Made by a program: the position numbers and the translations under genes. A stretch of 58,636 nucleotides of DNA, from the NCBI GenBank assembly GCA_904380375.1, contig CAJFID010000017.1:1-58636 (forward strand), read 5' to 3'. This stretch comes from Avimonas intestinalis. GTDB lineage: Bacteria; Bacillota; Clostridia; Oscillospirales; Acutalibacteraceae. Under the pieces are notes generated by a model. It saw only the letters and a program-made list of their open reading frames with translations. It searched no databases and had not been told where the DNA came from. Numbering within the stretch: position 1 is the first letter of the stretch; every line of letters starts with the position of its first letter. This document shows, in pieces, positions 16,901 through 25,812 of the stretch.

Positions 16901-19159
16901 ATGGCCGATGCCTCTGTAAGCAAACGGAAATACCGCCTTGAAGGGCTGGGATGCCCCAACTGCGGCGCTAAGATTGAAGCCCGGGCCGCGAAGCTTCCCG
17001 GCGTCCGGGACGCGGCGCTGAATTACCCCGAAAAGCTGCTGATCCTGTACAGTGAGAACGACCTGACGGCCGACATCCAGCGGCTGTGCGACAGCGTTGA
17101 GGAAGGGATCCGGGTATCCCCCGCCGCGTCAGCCTCCCGTTCCGCTTCCGCCGGCCGGGGGAAAGCGCCCATCCATGCCCACGGCGCCTGCGGCTGCGGG
17201 CCGGCGCACGGCTCCGTGGCGGGGCAGGCGCATCCCCATTGCCACGGCGGGGGGAGCCATGAGCATGGGCCGGAAACGGCGCACAGCCATACGGACGCTG
17301 CCGGGCATACGCATGAACACAGCCACGGTGAAAAGCAGGGCTTCCCTTGGGGCCTGGCTGCCGGCGCGGTCCTGTTCCTGCTGGGATTCCTCCCGTTCCT
17401 GCCGGACCCGGTCCCCTTCCTGCTTTACCTCGCCTCCGCCGTGGCCGCCGCGGCTCCCGTCGCCCGCGGCGCGCTGGCCGAGATCAAGGGCAAAAGCATG
17501 GGGGAAAACGTCCTGCTTGTCATCGCCTTGGTCGCCGCCTTCGCCATCGGGGAAGCCCGGGAGGGCGCGATCGTCGCCCTGCTGTTCACCCTGGGCGAGA
17601 GGCTTGAGGATCTCGCGGTGGGGCGCTCCCGCCGCCAGATTGAGCAGCTGGCCAAAATCCGGCCGGACCGCGCTTTCCGGGTGCGGGAGGACGGGACGGA
17701 GGAGGAGATCCTTGCGGACGCGGTTCAAGTGGGCGACCTCCTGCGGATCCCGGCCCACGAACGGGTCGCGGTGGACTGCACCGTCCTGCAGGGGGAATCG
17801 GAAATCGACGCCTCCGCCCTGACCGGCGAAAGCCGCCCGGTCTATGTCTCCCCGGGCAGCACGCTGCTTTCCGGCGCGATGAACGGCAACGGCTCCTTAA
17901 CCGTGCGGGCCGACAACCGGGCGGAAAGCTCCGCCGCCGCGCGGATCCTTGATATGGTGTCGGAGTCGGCCGCCCGCAAGGGGTCGTCGGAAAAATTCAT
18001 CACCCGGTTCGCGCGGATCTATACGCCGGTGGTAACCGCGCTTGCCGTCCTGCTGGCGGTGATTCCGCCGCTGGCCGGCTTGGGCGGGTGGCAGGAATGG
18101 ATTTACCGCGCGCTGGTGTTCCTGGTGGCCTCCTGCCCCTGCGCGCTGGTTATCTCGGTCCCGCTCAGCTTCTATTCCGGCATCGGCGCCGCCTCCCGCA
18201 AGGGCGTGCTCATCAAGGGGGGCCGGTACATTGAAGCGCTCGCCAAAGCCCGCGCCGCGGCGTTTGACAAGACCGGCACCCTGACCACCGGCCGGCTGGC
18301 CGTGACCCACATCGCGCTTGCCCCAGATATGGACCGGCAGACGGCGCTGCGCCTGGCCGCGCTGGCGGAGAGCCATTCCCCCCACCCCGCCGCCCTGGCC
18401 ATCCGGCAGGAGGCGGAAGCGGCCTGCCCATCGTCCGCGGGCGCCGAGGGGGCCGTGGAGGCCCTGTCCGAGCTACCCGGCCTGGGCGTATCCGCCGTCA
18501 TTGACGGGCGGGCGGTCCTCTGCGGCGGAAAAAGGCTGATGGACGCAAACGGGGTGGCCGTCCCCTGGCCGGACGCGGCCGTATACCTGGCGGTGGACGG
18601 GAAAGCCGCCGCCGCGTTCCAGATGGAATCGGAGCTGCATCCCGACGCCGCCGGCGCGCTGTCCCGCCTGCACGCGCTCGGCATACGGAAAATCACGATG
18701 CTGACCGGCGACCGCCGGGCAGAGGCCGAGCGCATCGCCGGCAAACTCGCCGTTGACGAGGTCAAGGCCGACCTGCTGCCGGAGGATAAGCTGAACGCGC
18801 TGCGGGCGCTGAAGCAGGAAAACGGCGCGACCTTGTTTGTCGGGGACGGCATCAACGACGCGCCGGTGCTGGCCGAGGCGGATGCGGGCGTCGCGATGGG
18901 GCTCGGCTCCGCCGCGGCGATTGAGGCGGGGGACGTGGTGCTGACCTCCGGCAGCCTGGCAAGGCTTCCCGACGCGGTGCGGCTCTCCCGCCGGGTAATG
19001 GGCGTGGTCCGCTTCAACATCGCCTTTGCCTTAACGGTAAAGGCCGCGGTCCTGATCCTGGCCGCCGTCGGCTTCGCCCCGATGTGGGCCGCCGTCTTCG
19101 CCGACGTGGGCGTTTCCATCCTTTCGGTGCTCAACGCCGCCCGGCTGTTCTTCCAGTAA
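16901..19159 (+). CDS. Heavy-metal (Zn/Cd/Pb-type) translocating P-type ATPase
   Basis: CPx-type efflux ATPase of the cytoplasmic membrane. The 752 aa product has an N-terminal HMA domain with C18-x-x-C21 (GLGCPNCGAK), a long His-rich linker (about residues 85-150, many HxH and HSH pairs), eight predicted membrane segments, the ion-binding C412-P-C414 (ASCPCALVIS), the phosphorylation site D456KTGT, and the hinge GDGINDAPVLAEADAGVAMG. CPC together with a SmtB-like regulator points to Zn/Cd/Pb export rather than copper. Start was set at 16901, where AAAGGG lies 8-9 nt upstream. It is monodirectional with its repressor and ends before a strong palindromic terminator. Confidence 0.93.
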   Translation: MADASVSKRKYRLEGLGCPNCGAKIEARAAKLPGVRDAALNYPEKLLILYSENDLTADIQRLCDSVEEGIRVSPAASASRSASAGRGKAPIHAHGACGCGPAHGSVAGQAHPHCHGGGSHEHGPETAHSHTDAAGHTHEHSHGEKQGFPWGLAAGAVLFLLGFLPFLPDPVPFLLYLASAVAAAAPVARGALAEIKGKSMGENVLLVIALVAAFAIGEAREGAIVALLFTLGERLEDLAVGRSRRQIEQLAKIRPDRAFRVREDGTEEEILADAVQVGDLLRIPAHERVAVDCTVLQGESEIDASALTGESRPVYVSPGSTLLSGAMNGNGSLTVRADNRAESSAAARILDMVSESAARKGSSEKFITRFARIYTPVVTALAVLLAVIPPLAGLGGWQEWIYRALVFLVASCPCALVISVPLSFYSGIGAASRKGVLIKGGRYIEALAKARAAAFDKTGTLTTGRLAVTHIALAPDMDRQTALRLAALAESHSPHPAALAIRQEAEAACPSSAGAEGAVEALSELPGLGVSAVIDGRAVLCGGKRLMDANGVAVPWPDAAVYLAVDGKAAAAFQMESELHPDAAGALSRLHALGIRKITMLTGDRRAEAERIAGKLAVDEVKADLLPEDKLNALRALKQENGATLFVGDGINDAPVLAEADAGVAMGLGSAAAIEAGDVVLTSGSLARLPDAVRLSRRVMGVVRFNIAFALTVKAAVLILAAVGFAPMWAAVFADVGVSILSVLNAARLFFQ

Positions 19160-19210
19160 GACAGCGCCGATTATCAAACCCGGATATTTCCTATATTTAT
19201 AGGATCATAA

Positions 19211-19249
19211 GAAGATGCCTGCCAATGCAATGCATTGGCAGGCATCTTC
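19211..19249. terminator. Bidirectional terminator between the P-ATPase and DUF1540 genes
   Basis: Perfect 19-bp arms around a single central base: GAAGATGCCTGCCAATGCA and its reverse complement. It sits between convergent genes and can serve both. The actual loop would be formed by opening the central bases. Confidence 0.8.
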
Positions 19250-19263
19250 CGTTTCTCCGCCGC

Positions 19264-19434
19264 TTATTGTTTCGGCTGGAACGACTTGCAGTCGGTACAC
19301 TGGTCCATGGTCGGGTTCATCTCGTGGGTCCCCACCGTAATGCAGTCCAAAGAGCAATACTGCTCGCTCGTGCAGTGGTTGGCGCACTGTTCCACCGTGC
19401 ATTTGATGCTGCGGTTCGCACGACATTTGTCCAT
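19264..19434 (-). CDS. DUF1540 Cys-rich miniprotein
   Basis: A 56 aa Cys-rich protein with eight cysteines (C4, C12, C17, C21, C27, C31, C46, C49) in the DUF1540 pattern: IKCTVEQC, then YCSLDCITVG, then a final TDC-K-SF. It probably folds around a metal ion such as Zn; its function is unknown, though DUF1540 proteins are common in spore-forming Clostridia. Start ATG has GGGAGG 8 nt upstream. It is convergent with the metal-efflux ATPase. No clear promoter was found. Confidence 0.85.
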   Translation of the reverse strand: MDKCRANRSIKCTVEQCANHCTSEQYCSLDCITVGTHEMNPTMDQCTDCKSFQPKQ

Positions 19435-19873
19435 CCTTTACACCTCCCCTTTGGAAACGTCGTTTTAGTTTGCCACGCCGCAGTGAAAAAATACGCAGGG
19501 AATATTACGAAACGGCCCTTTTCTGCTCGGCAGACAGCAGCCTCCAATTCCTTATTTTGGAATTTAATCCGCTTCAAACAGCAAAGCGAACGACGCAGTT
19601 TGCGCGCCAATCCTGTGTCCCGTTCCCATGCCGGCTTTTCCGGGCCAAGCGGCCCGGCCCAGAAAATCCATACGCCGGCCGGCAGTCTTTGGCGCTGTAC
19701 GCGGCAAAGGCTGCGCCGCCCGCTGTACAGGGTGCGCAGGCACGCAAAGGTGCCAGATATAGGCTTCCGTCCCACAGCTTCAGCACGGCGTCAAAAACAG
19801 AGGGCCTTTTCCAGGCCTCTCCGCTCTCCTTCTCTATGCGCGGACCGTCTTGCCGCACGCTGACGGCTGCCGG
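19435..19873. other. 439-bp interval without a recognisable gene
   Basis: Between the DUF1540 start and the MarR stop. It shows a GC-rich hairpin (CCGGGCC / GGCCCGG near 19640) but no SD-supported open frame and no family signature on either strand. It must carry the DUF1540 promoter on the left side. Confidence 0.5.
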
Positions 19874-20392
19874 TTATCCTTGCCCGCCGGGGCCGGGCGT
19901 TGCCATTGCCTGCTCCTGTCCCTCCCGGCGCCTGGCGTTGTGTTCGCTTTCCGCGCGGAAAAATTCCTTCAGGTTTTCTATCGCGCGGCAGAGGACGGTA
20001 ACCTCCTGCGAATCCAAGCGGTCAACCACCGCCCGCGCCATCCGGCGGTGGAAGCGCCGGTGGATGTATGCCAGCTTTTTGCCCTGGTCGGTCAGCTTAA
20101 CCCGGACAAGGCGCCGGTCGCCGCTTTCCCTGACACGCTCCACAAAGCCCTTTTTCTCCAGGCGGTTGATCCCGATCGTCATGGTGCTCACCGTCACCCG
20201 CATCGCCGCCGCCAGAGCGGACACTGTGCGGGGCTCGCCGTTCCCTATCGCGTCAAGGGTATGCAGCTCCGTGACCGTGACCGCCGCACCGGCCGCCAGC
20301 CGCAGAGACTGCTCCTCCACCTTTAGGATTTCATGGAAGGTCTCCACCAGCAGGTGATTGATGATCTCCAGGCTCTTGTCGTTATCGCTCAT
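19874..20392 (-). CDS. MarR-family transcriptional regulator (FabT-like)
   Basis: Winged-helix regulator of 172 aa: an N-terminal dimerisation helix, then LTVTE-type helix AVTVTELHTLDAIG, recognition helix RVTVSTMTIGINRLEKKGFVERV and wing ESGDRRLVRVKLTDQG, followed by long C-terminal helices. The GINRLEKKGFVER segment resembles FabT repressors of fatty-acid synthesis, but no intact fab gene is nearby, so the target is unknown. Start was set at 20392, with AAGGAGG 7 nt upstream; the frame is open for 103 further codons without reason to use them. The promoter at 20435-20463 is near-consensus. Confidence 0.85.
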   Translation of the reverse strand: MSDNDKSLEIINHLLVETFHEILKVEEQSLRLAAGAAVTVTELHTLDAIGNGEPRTVSALAAAMRVTVSTMTIGINRLEKKGFVERVRESGDRRLVRVKLTDQGKKLAYIHRRFHRRMARAVVDRLDSQEVTVLCRAIENLKEFFRAESEHNARRREGQEQAMATPGPGGQG

Positions 20393-20434
20393 CGATCGGC
20401 CTCCTTGTCCGGGAACGACATGTCTCTTCCAGTC

Positions 20435-20463
20435 ATTGTACGCGGTTTGCCGGGACTTGTCAA
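20435..20463 (-). promoter_or_regulatory. Promoter of the MarR gene
   Basis: On the minus strand TTGACA (20458-20463), 17-bp spacer, TACAAT (20435-20440), giving a leader of about 35 nt. Confidence 0.75.
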
Positions 20464-20995
20464 TGCGGCCCGGCCGCACGAAAAGTGGCCCGCCTCCCGC
20501 ACCGGCACGCCGCAGCGCAGGCTTTGGCGGCGGGCTGCGCCGAGCGGCTTGCGGCCCTTTGAGCCGGGCTTCCCGGCTGTCCAGGCCAGGGCCCGCGTCC
20601 ATAAGCCGCGCAGCCTTTCCTCCCGGCGGGGGCACCATTCGCCAGGCCATAAGCAGTGCCGGTCCGCTGTCCCTCTCCATTCGCAATGTTCCAATGGGCA
20701 TCGTTTCAACTCCCTCTCCTCCTTACGCATTTTGGGAAAGCGGTTCTGCTCCCGCCGACCTCCCCGGAGCATCCGCAGGCCGTATTCTCCCTATCCCGCC
20801 GAATAGGCCAATCAGGGATTGACCGGGGGCGCCTGCCGGAAACGGGCAGCACGCTCCAGACGGCCTGGCCCTTCCCTGGTTCTCAGAAGCCTCGTCTTGC
20901 CCGTAGGGATGCCCGCGGGCACGGCAAAGGCCGCAGCTTTTTGGATGATGCGGCGTCCTGCGACATACGAGGCCGTCTGGCGGATAGCCGGAATA
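20464..20995. other. Interval downstream of a LexA-box promoter, no confident gene
   Basis: Would be transcribed leftward from the promoter at 21010-21038. A 127-codon minus-strand frame (20389-20772) starts with a Cys/His-rich segment (KRCPLEHCEWRGTADRHCLW) but lacks an SD and runs into the MarR promoter. I could not recognise a product, so it is not called as a gene. Confidence 0.45.
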
Positions 20996-21038
20996 GAACG
21001 TTTGTTCTTATTCTAGCGTATGATTTTATCCCTGTCAA
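20996..21038 (-). promoter_or_regulatory. Consensus promoter overlapped by a LexA (SOS) box
   Basis: On the minus strand TTGACA (21033-21038), 17-bp spacer, TAGAAT (21010-21015). Directly over the expected start site lies GAACGTTTGTTC (20996-21007), which fits the Gram-positive LexA/DinR consensus GAAC-N4-GTTC. This is the layout of an SOS-repressed promoter, but no lexA, recA or other SOS gene follows. Confidence 0.7.
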
Positions 21039-21083
21039 GTAAATTTTTTTATTTGAGTTTATTTTCCTGCCGCTTAGCAAAAA

Positions 21084-21123
21084 CATGCGGGGCGCTGCCA
21101 GAGGAGCGGCAGCGTCCCGCATG
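21084..21123. terminator. Strong hairpin, possible terminator
   Basis: CATGCGGG-G-CGCTGCC and GGCAGCG-T-CCCGCATG, 15 paired positions around an 8-nt loop. It lies between the trp terminator and the LexA-box promoter and is probably a second, distal stop for leftward transcripts. Confidence 0.5.
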
Positions 21124-21240
21124 TGAATGGAATCCGAAAGTGTGCTTGGCGGCGGCTTTCCGTGCCGGCATCTTCCCCGGAAATGGCCGCCCGTTGAGGC
21201 GGTTCGGCGGGCGAAGCCGCCCGGACCTTATCCGATCCAG

Positions 21241-21280
21241 CCAAAGGACTCTCCCGCTATACGGCGGGGGAGTCCTTTGG
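21241..21280 (-). terminator. Terminator of the trp operon
   Basis: Inverted repeat CCAAAGGACTCTCCCGC / GCGGGGGAGTCCTTTGG (one mismatch) around a short loop, 110 bp beyond the trpA stop. The 21281-21389 interval holds no gene. Confidence 0.7.
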
Positions 21281-21389
21281 AGGCGAGGATATCCCCTACG
21301 CAGCCTTGGCGCGGGGCTCCATGCGGCCGACGCGGGCCGGGCCCGTGAATGGCCGGCGGACAAAGAGCCCGCCGCCCTCGGCGCCGTAT

Positions 21390-22187
21390 TTACCGGATGG
21401 CATCCTTCATGGCCTTTACATATTCGCCGACATACCGGGGAGCCTCCCGCCCGTACTTTTCGATCAGGCGGACGATGGCCGAGCCGACGATTACGCCGTC
21501 GGAGAGGGCGGCCATCGCTTTGGCCTGCTCCGGCGTCGAGATGCCGAAGCCGATCGCACAGGGGATGGCGGTGTTTTGACGCACCACCTGGACGATAGAG
21601 GCGAGATCGGTTTTGATTTCGCTCCTCATGCCGGTGACGCCGAGGCTTGAGACGATATACAGGAAGCCCTCCGCTTCCCCGGCGATCATGGCGATGCGGT
21701 TCTCGGAGGTGGGGGCGATGAGGGAAATCAGAGCCACGCCGTATTTGCGGCAGGCCGGCAAAAACTCCTCTTTCTCCTCAAAGGGGAGGTCGGGAAGGAT
21801 CAGCCCGTCAATCCCAATCTCCCGGCAGGTGGAGATAAACCGCTCGGCCCCATAGGAAAATACGACATTGGCATAGGTCATAAACACCATCGGAATCCGC
21901 ACGTCGCGGCGGAGCTCACGGACAAAGGCGAAAATTTTGTCGGTGGTGACGCCCCCGCGGAGCGCCCGGAGGTTGGCTCCCTGGATGACCGGGCCTTCGG
22001 CCGTGGGATCGGAAAACGGGATCCCCAGCTCAATGAGGTCGGCGCCGTTCTCCGCAGCGGCGCGGACAGCGGCGGCGGTGGTTGCAAGGTCGGGGTCGCC
22101 GCAGGTGATAAAGGCGATGAACGCCTTGCCGTTTTCAAAGGCCTTTCGGATGTTCCCGGCGCTCCGGATGTCTTGGACGTTACTCAT
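21390..22187 (-). CDS. trpA: Tryptophan synthase alpha subunit
   Basis: Cleaves indole-3-glycerol phosphate to indole and glyceraldehyde 3-phosphate, passing indole to TrpB. The 265 aa TIM barrel shows FIAFITCGDPDL, catalytic E in LIELGIPFSDPTAEGPVIQ (split over the strand), DGLILPDLPFEE with the second catalytic acid, the phosphate-binding GVTG and the late GFGIS loop. Start was set at ATG 22187: it overlaps the trpB stop by 8 bp, with GGGGAGG 6 nt upstream; the upstream extension is out of family. Last gene of the trp operon. Confidence 0.97.
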   Translation of the reverse strand: MSNVQDIRSAGNIRKAFENGKAFIAFITCGDPDLATTAAAVRAAAENGADLIELGIPFSDPTAEGPVIQGANLRALRGGVTTDKIFAFVRELRRDVRIPMVFMTYANVVFSYGAERFISTCREIGIDGLILPDLPFEEKEEFLPACRKYGVALISLIAPTSENRIAMIAGEAEGFLYIVSSLGVTGMRSEIKTDLASIVQVVRQNTAIPCAIGFGISTPEQAKAMAALSDGVIVGSAIVRLIEKYGREAPRYVGEYVKAMKDAIR

Positions 22188-23370
22188 CAATATCCTCCCC
22201 CCTGTAGCGGGCAATGGCGGCGCAGTCCTTGTCCCCCCGGCCGGATAGGGTGATGACGATGCTCTGCCCCTTCTCCATGGCCGGGGCGATCTTCATAGCG
22301 TGCGCCACGGCGTGCGCCGATTCAATGGCCGGGATGATCCCTTCGGTCCTGGCCAGGTACTCAAAGGCGCGCACCGCCTCGTCATCGGTGACGGGAACGT
22401 ATTCGGCCCGGCCGGTGTCGTGCAGGTAAGCGTGCTCCGGGCCAATGCCCGGGTAATCAAGGCCGGCGGAAATTGAGTACACCGGCGCGATCTGGCCGAA
22501 CTCGTCCTGGCAGAAATAGGACTTCATCCCGTGGAAGATGCCCAGCCTGCCGGTAGCGATGGTCGCCGCCGTTTCCAAGGTGTCAACGCCCCGGCCGGCG
22601 GCCTCGCAGCCGATGAGCCGCACCTCCCTGTCTTTAAGGAAGTGGTAAAAGCTGCCGATGGCGTTGGAGCCGCCGCCCACGCAGGCGATCACCGCGTCGG
22701 GGAGCTTCCCCTGCTTTTGGAGGATTTGCTCCTTGATCTCTTTGGAGATGACGGCCTGGAAATCCCGGACAATGGTGGGGAACGGGTGGGGGCCCATGAC
22801 CGAGCCCAAGCAGTAATGGGTATCGCTGATGCGGGAGGTCCATTCCCGCATGGCCTCGGATACGGCGTCCTTGAGCGTGGCCGTGCCGGTTTTGACCGGG
22901 ATGACCTCGGCGCCGAGCAGGCGCATCCGGTAAACGTTGAGTGCCTGGCGGCGGGTGTCCTCCTCCCCCATGAACACCACGCATTCCATGCCCATCAGCG
23001 CGGCGGCGGTAGCGGCGGCGACCCCGTGCTGGCCGGCCCCGGTTTCGGCAATCAGGCGGGTTTTTCCCATCCTTTTGGCCAGCAGCGCCTGCCCCAGCAC
23101 ATTGTTGATTTTATGGGCCCCAGTGTGGTTGAGGTCCTCCCGCTTGAGATATATTTTTGCACCGCCCAGGTCCTCGGTCATCTTCTGGGCAAAATACAGC
23201 CGGGACGGCCTGCCCGCGTACTCGTTGAGCAGCTGCGTAAGCTCCCGGTTGAATTCGGGATCGTTTTTATAGTGGTTATATGCTTCCTCCAGCTCAATGA
23301 CCGCATTCATCAGCGTTTCGGGGATATACTGCCCGCCATGAATGCCGAAGCGCCCTTGGGGATTTGTCAT
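22180..23370 (-). CDS. trpB: Tryptophan synthase beta subunit
   Basis: PLP enzyme that condenses indole with serine to make tryptophan. The 396 aa product shows GRFGIHGGQYIPETLM at the N-terminus, the PLP lysine in LNHTGAHKINNVLGQ, AETGAGQHGVA, the phosphate-binding GGGSNAIG and the late GRGDKD. Start ATG at 23370 overlaps the trpF stop by 1 bp (TGATG) and has AAGGAAGG upstream. Length and motifs match the TrpB1 type that pairs with TrpA. Confidence 0.97.
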   Translation of the reverse strand: MTNPQGRFGIHGGQYIPETLMNAVIELEEAYNHYKNDPEFNRELTQLLNEYAGRPSRLYFAQKMTEDLGGAKIYLKREDLNHTGAHKINNVLGQALLAKRMGKTRLIAETGAGQHGVAAATAAALMGMECVVFMGEEDTRRQALNVYRMRLLGAEVIPVKTGTATLKDAVSEAMREWTSRISDTHYCLGSVMGPHPFPTIVRDFQAVISKEIKEQILQKQGKLPDAVIACVGGGSNAIGSFYHFLKDREVRLIGCEAAGRGVDTLETAATIATGRLGIFHGMKSYFCQDEFGQIAPVYSISAGLDYPGIGPEHAYLHDTGRAEYVPVTDDEAVRAFEYLARTEGIIPAIESAHAVAHAMKIAPAMEKGQSIVITLSGRGDKDCAAIARYRGEDIDE

Positions 23371-23996
23371 CAATCGTCCTTCCTTTCGCTGTTTCTTGCA
23401 TGTCGCACGGCGCGGACAAACGCCGCCATTTTTTCCTTGTCCTTCCGCCCGCCGGTCTCAATGCCGGAGCTGACGTCCACCCCGTAGGGGTTCAGGGCCC
23501 GGACAGCGGCCGCCGCGTTGGCGGCGCAGAGCCCCCCGGCGAGGAAATACGGCCTTTGGATGTCCCGGATCTGCCCCCAGTCAAACGTCTCTCCCGTGCC
23601 GCCGCTGCCGGAATCAAACAGCAGGAAGTCGGCGGTGCTGCCCTGCGCCCGCTCCACGTCCTGCGGGGCGCCGATGCGGAACGCCTGGATGATCGGCTTT
23701 CCGGTGAGCGCCCTCAGCCGCCGGATGTATTCCTCCGTCTCGCCTCCATGCAACTGTACCACATCTATAAGGCCGCGGTCAATAAGGCCGGCAACCGCTT
23801 CCGGGCTCTCCCGGACAAACACGCCCACCGCCTCAATCCCGGGGGCCAGCCGCTGCCGGAGCCGGGCCGCCTCCTCGGGGGTGACATACCGGCGGCTTGC
23901 CGGCGCAAAGACGAAGCCGATATAGTCGGGCCTGAGCTCGTTCGCGGCCTCTATATCGCTCAGGCGGGAAAGGCCGCAAAGCTTAATCCTGGTCAT
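23370..23996 (-). CDS. trpF: Phosphoribosylanthranilate isomerase
   Basis: Amadori rearrangement of phosphoribosylanthranilate to CdRP. The 208 aa TIM barrel shows IKLCGLSR with the catalytic Cys, DYIGFVFAPASRRYVTPEEA, VQLHGGE, and DSGSGGTGETFDW with the catalytic Asp. ATG at 23996 overlaps the trpC stop by 4 bp. It is encoded separately from trpC, not fused as in enterics. Confidence 0.95.
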   Translation of the reverse strand: MTRIKLCGLSRLSDIEAANELRPDYIGFVFAPASRRYVTPEEAARLRQRLAPGIEAVGVFVRESPEAVAGLIDRGLIDVVQLHGGETEEYIRRLRALTGKPIIQAFRIGAPQDVERAQGSTADFLLFDSGSGGTGETFDWGQIRDIQRPYFLAGGLCAANAAAAVRALNPYGVDVSSGIETGGRKDKEKMAAFVRAVRHARNSERKDD

Positions 23997-24784
23997 ATTG
24001 TCCCCGGCAGCCCCCTTAGTTCGGCGAGCTTCGCCTTTTTGTCGGGGGCCCTCATCAGGGCTTCCCCGACCAGCACCCCGTCGGCGCCGATTTCCCGGAG
24101 CCGCGCCACATCCCCGGCGCTGCCGACGCCGCTTTCCGACACAAACAGGGTGCCGGGAGGGATCATCTGCCGGAGCCTGCGGCTGTTGTCCGTATCCACG
24201 GTAAAATCCTTCAGGTTGCGGTTGTTGACCCCGATGATCCGCGCCCCCGCCTTTACCGCCGCGTCCGCCTCCGCTTCGTTGTGCGCCTCTACCAGCGCCG
24301 AAAGGCCGAGCTCGCCGCAGACGGCGAGATACTCCTCCAGCTGCGCCGGGGACAGGAGCGAAGCAATCAGGAGCACGGCGCTGGCGCCGAGCGTCTTTGC
24401 CTCGTAGATCATGTATTCGTCAACCGTAAAATCCTTGCGCAGGCAGGGGAGCGAAACGGCGGCGGCGATCTCCCGCAGATACGCGTCGCTGCCCAAAAAC
24501 CATTTCGGTTCGGTCAGGATTGAAAGGCAGTCGGCTCCTGCCGCCTCGTACTCCTTGGCGATGGCGAGGTAGGGGAAATCCGGCGCGATGACCCCTTTGG
24601 AGGGGGAAGCCTTTTTGCACTCGCAGATAAAGGAGAGCCCCGGTTTTTCCAGGGCCTTCTCAAAGGCGAAAGCCCCTTTGGGGAGGGAAAGCGCCTGCCG
24701 GCGGATCTCTTCGGGCGGGATTTTCCTCTTTGCCTGCGCCACCCGTTCCCGCGCGTGGCCGGCAAGCTGGTCAAGAATGGTCAT
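23993..24784 (-). CDS. trpC: Indole-3-glycerol-phosphate synthase
   Basis: Ring closure of CdRP to indole-3-glycerol phosphate. The 263 aa barrel shows FICECKKASPSKGVI with the catalytic Lys, LSILTEPKWFLGS, LRKDFTVDEYMIYEA, LVEAHNEAEAD, IGVNNRNLKDF and SESGVGSAGD. Start was set at 24784 because GGAGGG lies 6 nt upstream; an ATG two codons earlier touches that SD. It overlaps trpD's end region, so translation is likely coupled. Confidence 0.96.
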   Translation of the reverse strand: MTILDQLAGHARERVAQAKRKIPPEEIRRQALSLPKGAFAFEKALEKPGLSFICECKKASPSKGVIAPDFPYLAIAKEYEAAGADCLSILTEPKWFLGSDAYLREIAAAVSLPCLRKDFTVDEYMIYEAKTLGASAVLLIASLLSPAQLEEYLAVCGELGLSALVEAHNEAEADAAVKAGARIIGVNNRNLKDFTVDTDNSRRLRQMIPPGTLFVSESGVGSAGDVARLREIGADGVLVGEALMRAPDKKAKLAELRGLPGTI

Positions 24785-24786
24785 CT

Positions 24787-25812
24787 TCATCCCTCCGGGC
24801 GGTTGCTGACTTGGATGAGCCTGTGCAGCGTGTCAAGGGCCTTGCCGGAATCAATCAGCTCTGCGGCGAGGGCGACGCCTTCCTTCATGCTCCCGGCTTT
24901 GCCGCCGATGTACAGCGAAGCGCCGGCATTCATCAATACGGCGCTGCGCTTCGGCCCCTTTTCGCCGCCGAGGACCGCCCGGGTGATCGCGGCGTTTTCC
25001 TCCGGCGTGCCGCCGCGGAGATCGGCCCGCGTGCAGCGCTCCAGCCCGAAATCCTCGGGGGCTATGACGTAGGATTTAAACCAGCCGTCCTTGATTTCGC
25101 AGACGGTAGTGGGGGCGCTCAGCGAAATTTCGTCCAGCTTATCCTGCCCGTACACCACCATGCCGCGCCGGACGCCCAGGTTGATCAGCACCTGGGAAAG
25201 GGGCTCCACCAGATAGCCGTCATACACGCCCAGCAGCTGCATACACGGGGTGCCCGGGTTGGTCAGGGGCCCCAGGATGTTGAACACGGTGCGGAAGCCC
25301 AGCTCCTTACGGATTGCGCCCACATATTTCATTGACGCATGGTATTTCTGCGCGAAGAAAAAGCACATCCCCACCTCGTTGAGCAGTTCTATACAGCGGG
25401 CGGGGCTCTGCTGAATGTTCACCCCCAGGGCCTCAAGGCAGTCCGCCGTCCCGCACTGGGAGGAGGCGGCGCGGTTGCCGTGCTTGGCGACCTTCATCCC
25501 TCCCGCCGCCGCCACCAGGGCGGAGGTGGTCGAAATATTGAAGCTGTGGGCGTTGTCGCCGCCGGTGCCGACGATCTCAAAAAGCTCCATATCCGTTTCC
25601 ACCTTGGTGGCGTGGGCGCGCATCGCCGCGGCGCAGCCGGCGATCTCGTCGGTCGTTTCGGCCTTGGCGCTTTTGGTGGACAGCGCCGCAAGGAACGCCG
25701 CATTCTGCGTGGGGGTGGTTTCGCCGCTCATAATTTCATTCATCACGGTATAGGCCTCTTCAAAGGTGAGGTCCTCCTTATTGACAATCTTGACGATGGC
25801 CTCCTTAATCAT
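24787..25812 (-). CDS. trpD: Anthranilate phosphoribosyltransferase
   Basis: Transfers the phosphoribosyl group of PRPP to anthranilate. The 341 aa product shows the helical N-terminus (LTFEEAYTVMNEIMSGE), VGTGGDNAHSFNISTTSALVAAA (PRPP loop, split), KHGNRAASSQCGTADCLEALGV and LGPLTNPG. ATG at 25812 overlaps the trpG stop by 8 bp, with AAAGGAG upstream. It is not fused to TrpG. Confidence 0.96.
   Translation of the reverse strand: MIKEAIVKIVNKEDLTFEEAYTVMNEIMSGETTPTQNAAFLAALSTKSAKAETTDEIAGCAAAMRAHATKVETDMELFEIVGTGGDNAHSFNISTTSALVAAAGGMKVAKHGNRAASSQCGTADCLEALGVNIQQSPARCIELLNEVGMCFFFAQKYHASMKYVGAIRKELGFRTVFNILGPLTNPGTPCMQLLGVYDGYLVEPLSQVLINLGVRRGMVVYGQDKLDEISLSAPTTVCEIKDGWFKSYVIAPEDFGLERCTRADLRGGTPEENAAITRAVLGGEKGPKRSAVLMNAGASLYIGGKAGSMKEGVALAAELIDSGKALDTLHRLIQVSNRPEG

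Noticed and set aside
19874..20701. 103-residue N-terminal extension of the MarR protein
   Set aside because: A good SD-like sequence precedes it, but the promoter lies inside the extension and the internal start at 20392 has its own AAGGAGG and fits the family length.
20389..20772. Minus-strand 127-codon frame with a Cys/His-rich start
   Set aside because: No SD site, runs through the marR promoter, second half is Arg/Gly-rich as in random GC-rich frames. Kept only as a possibility under the LexA-box finding.
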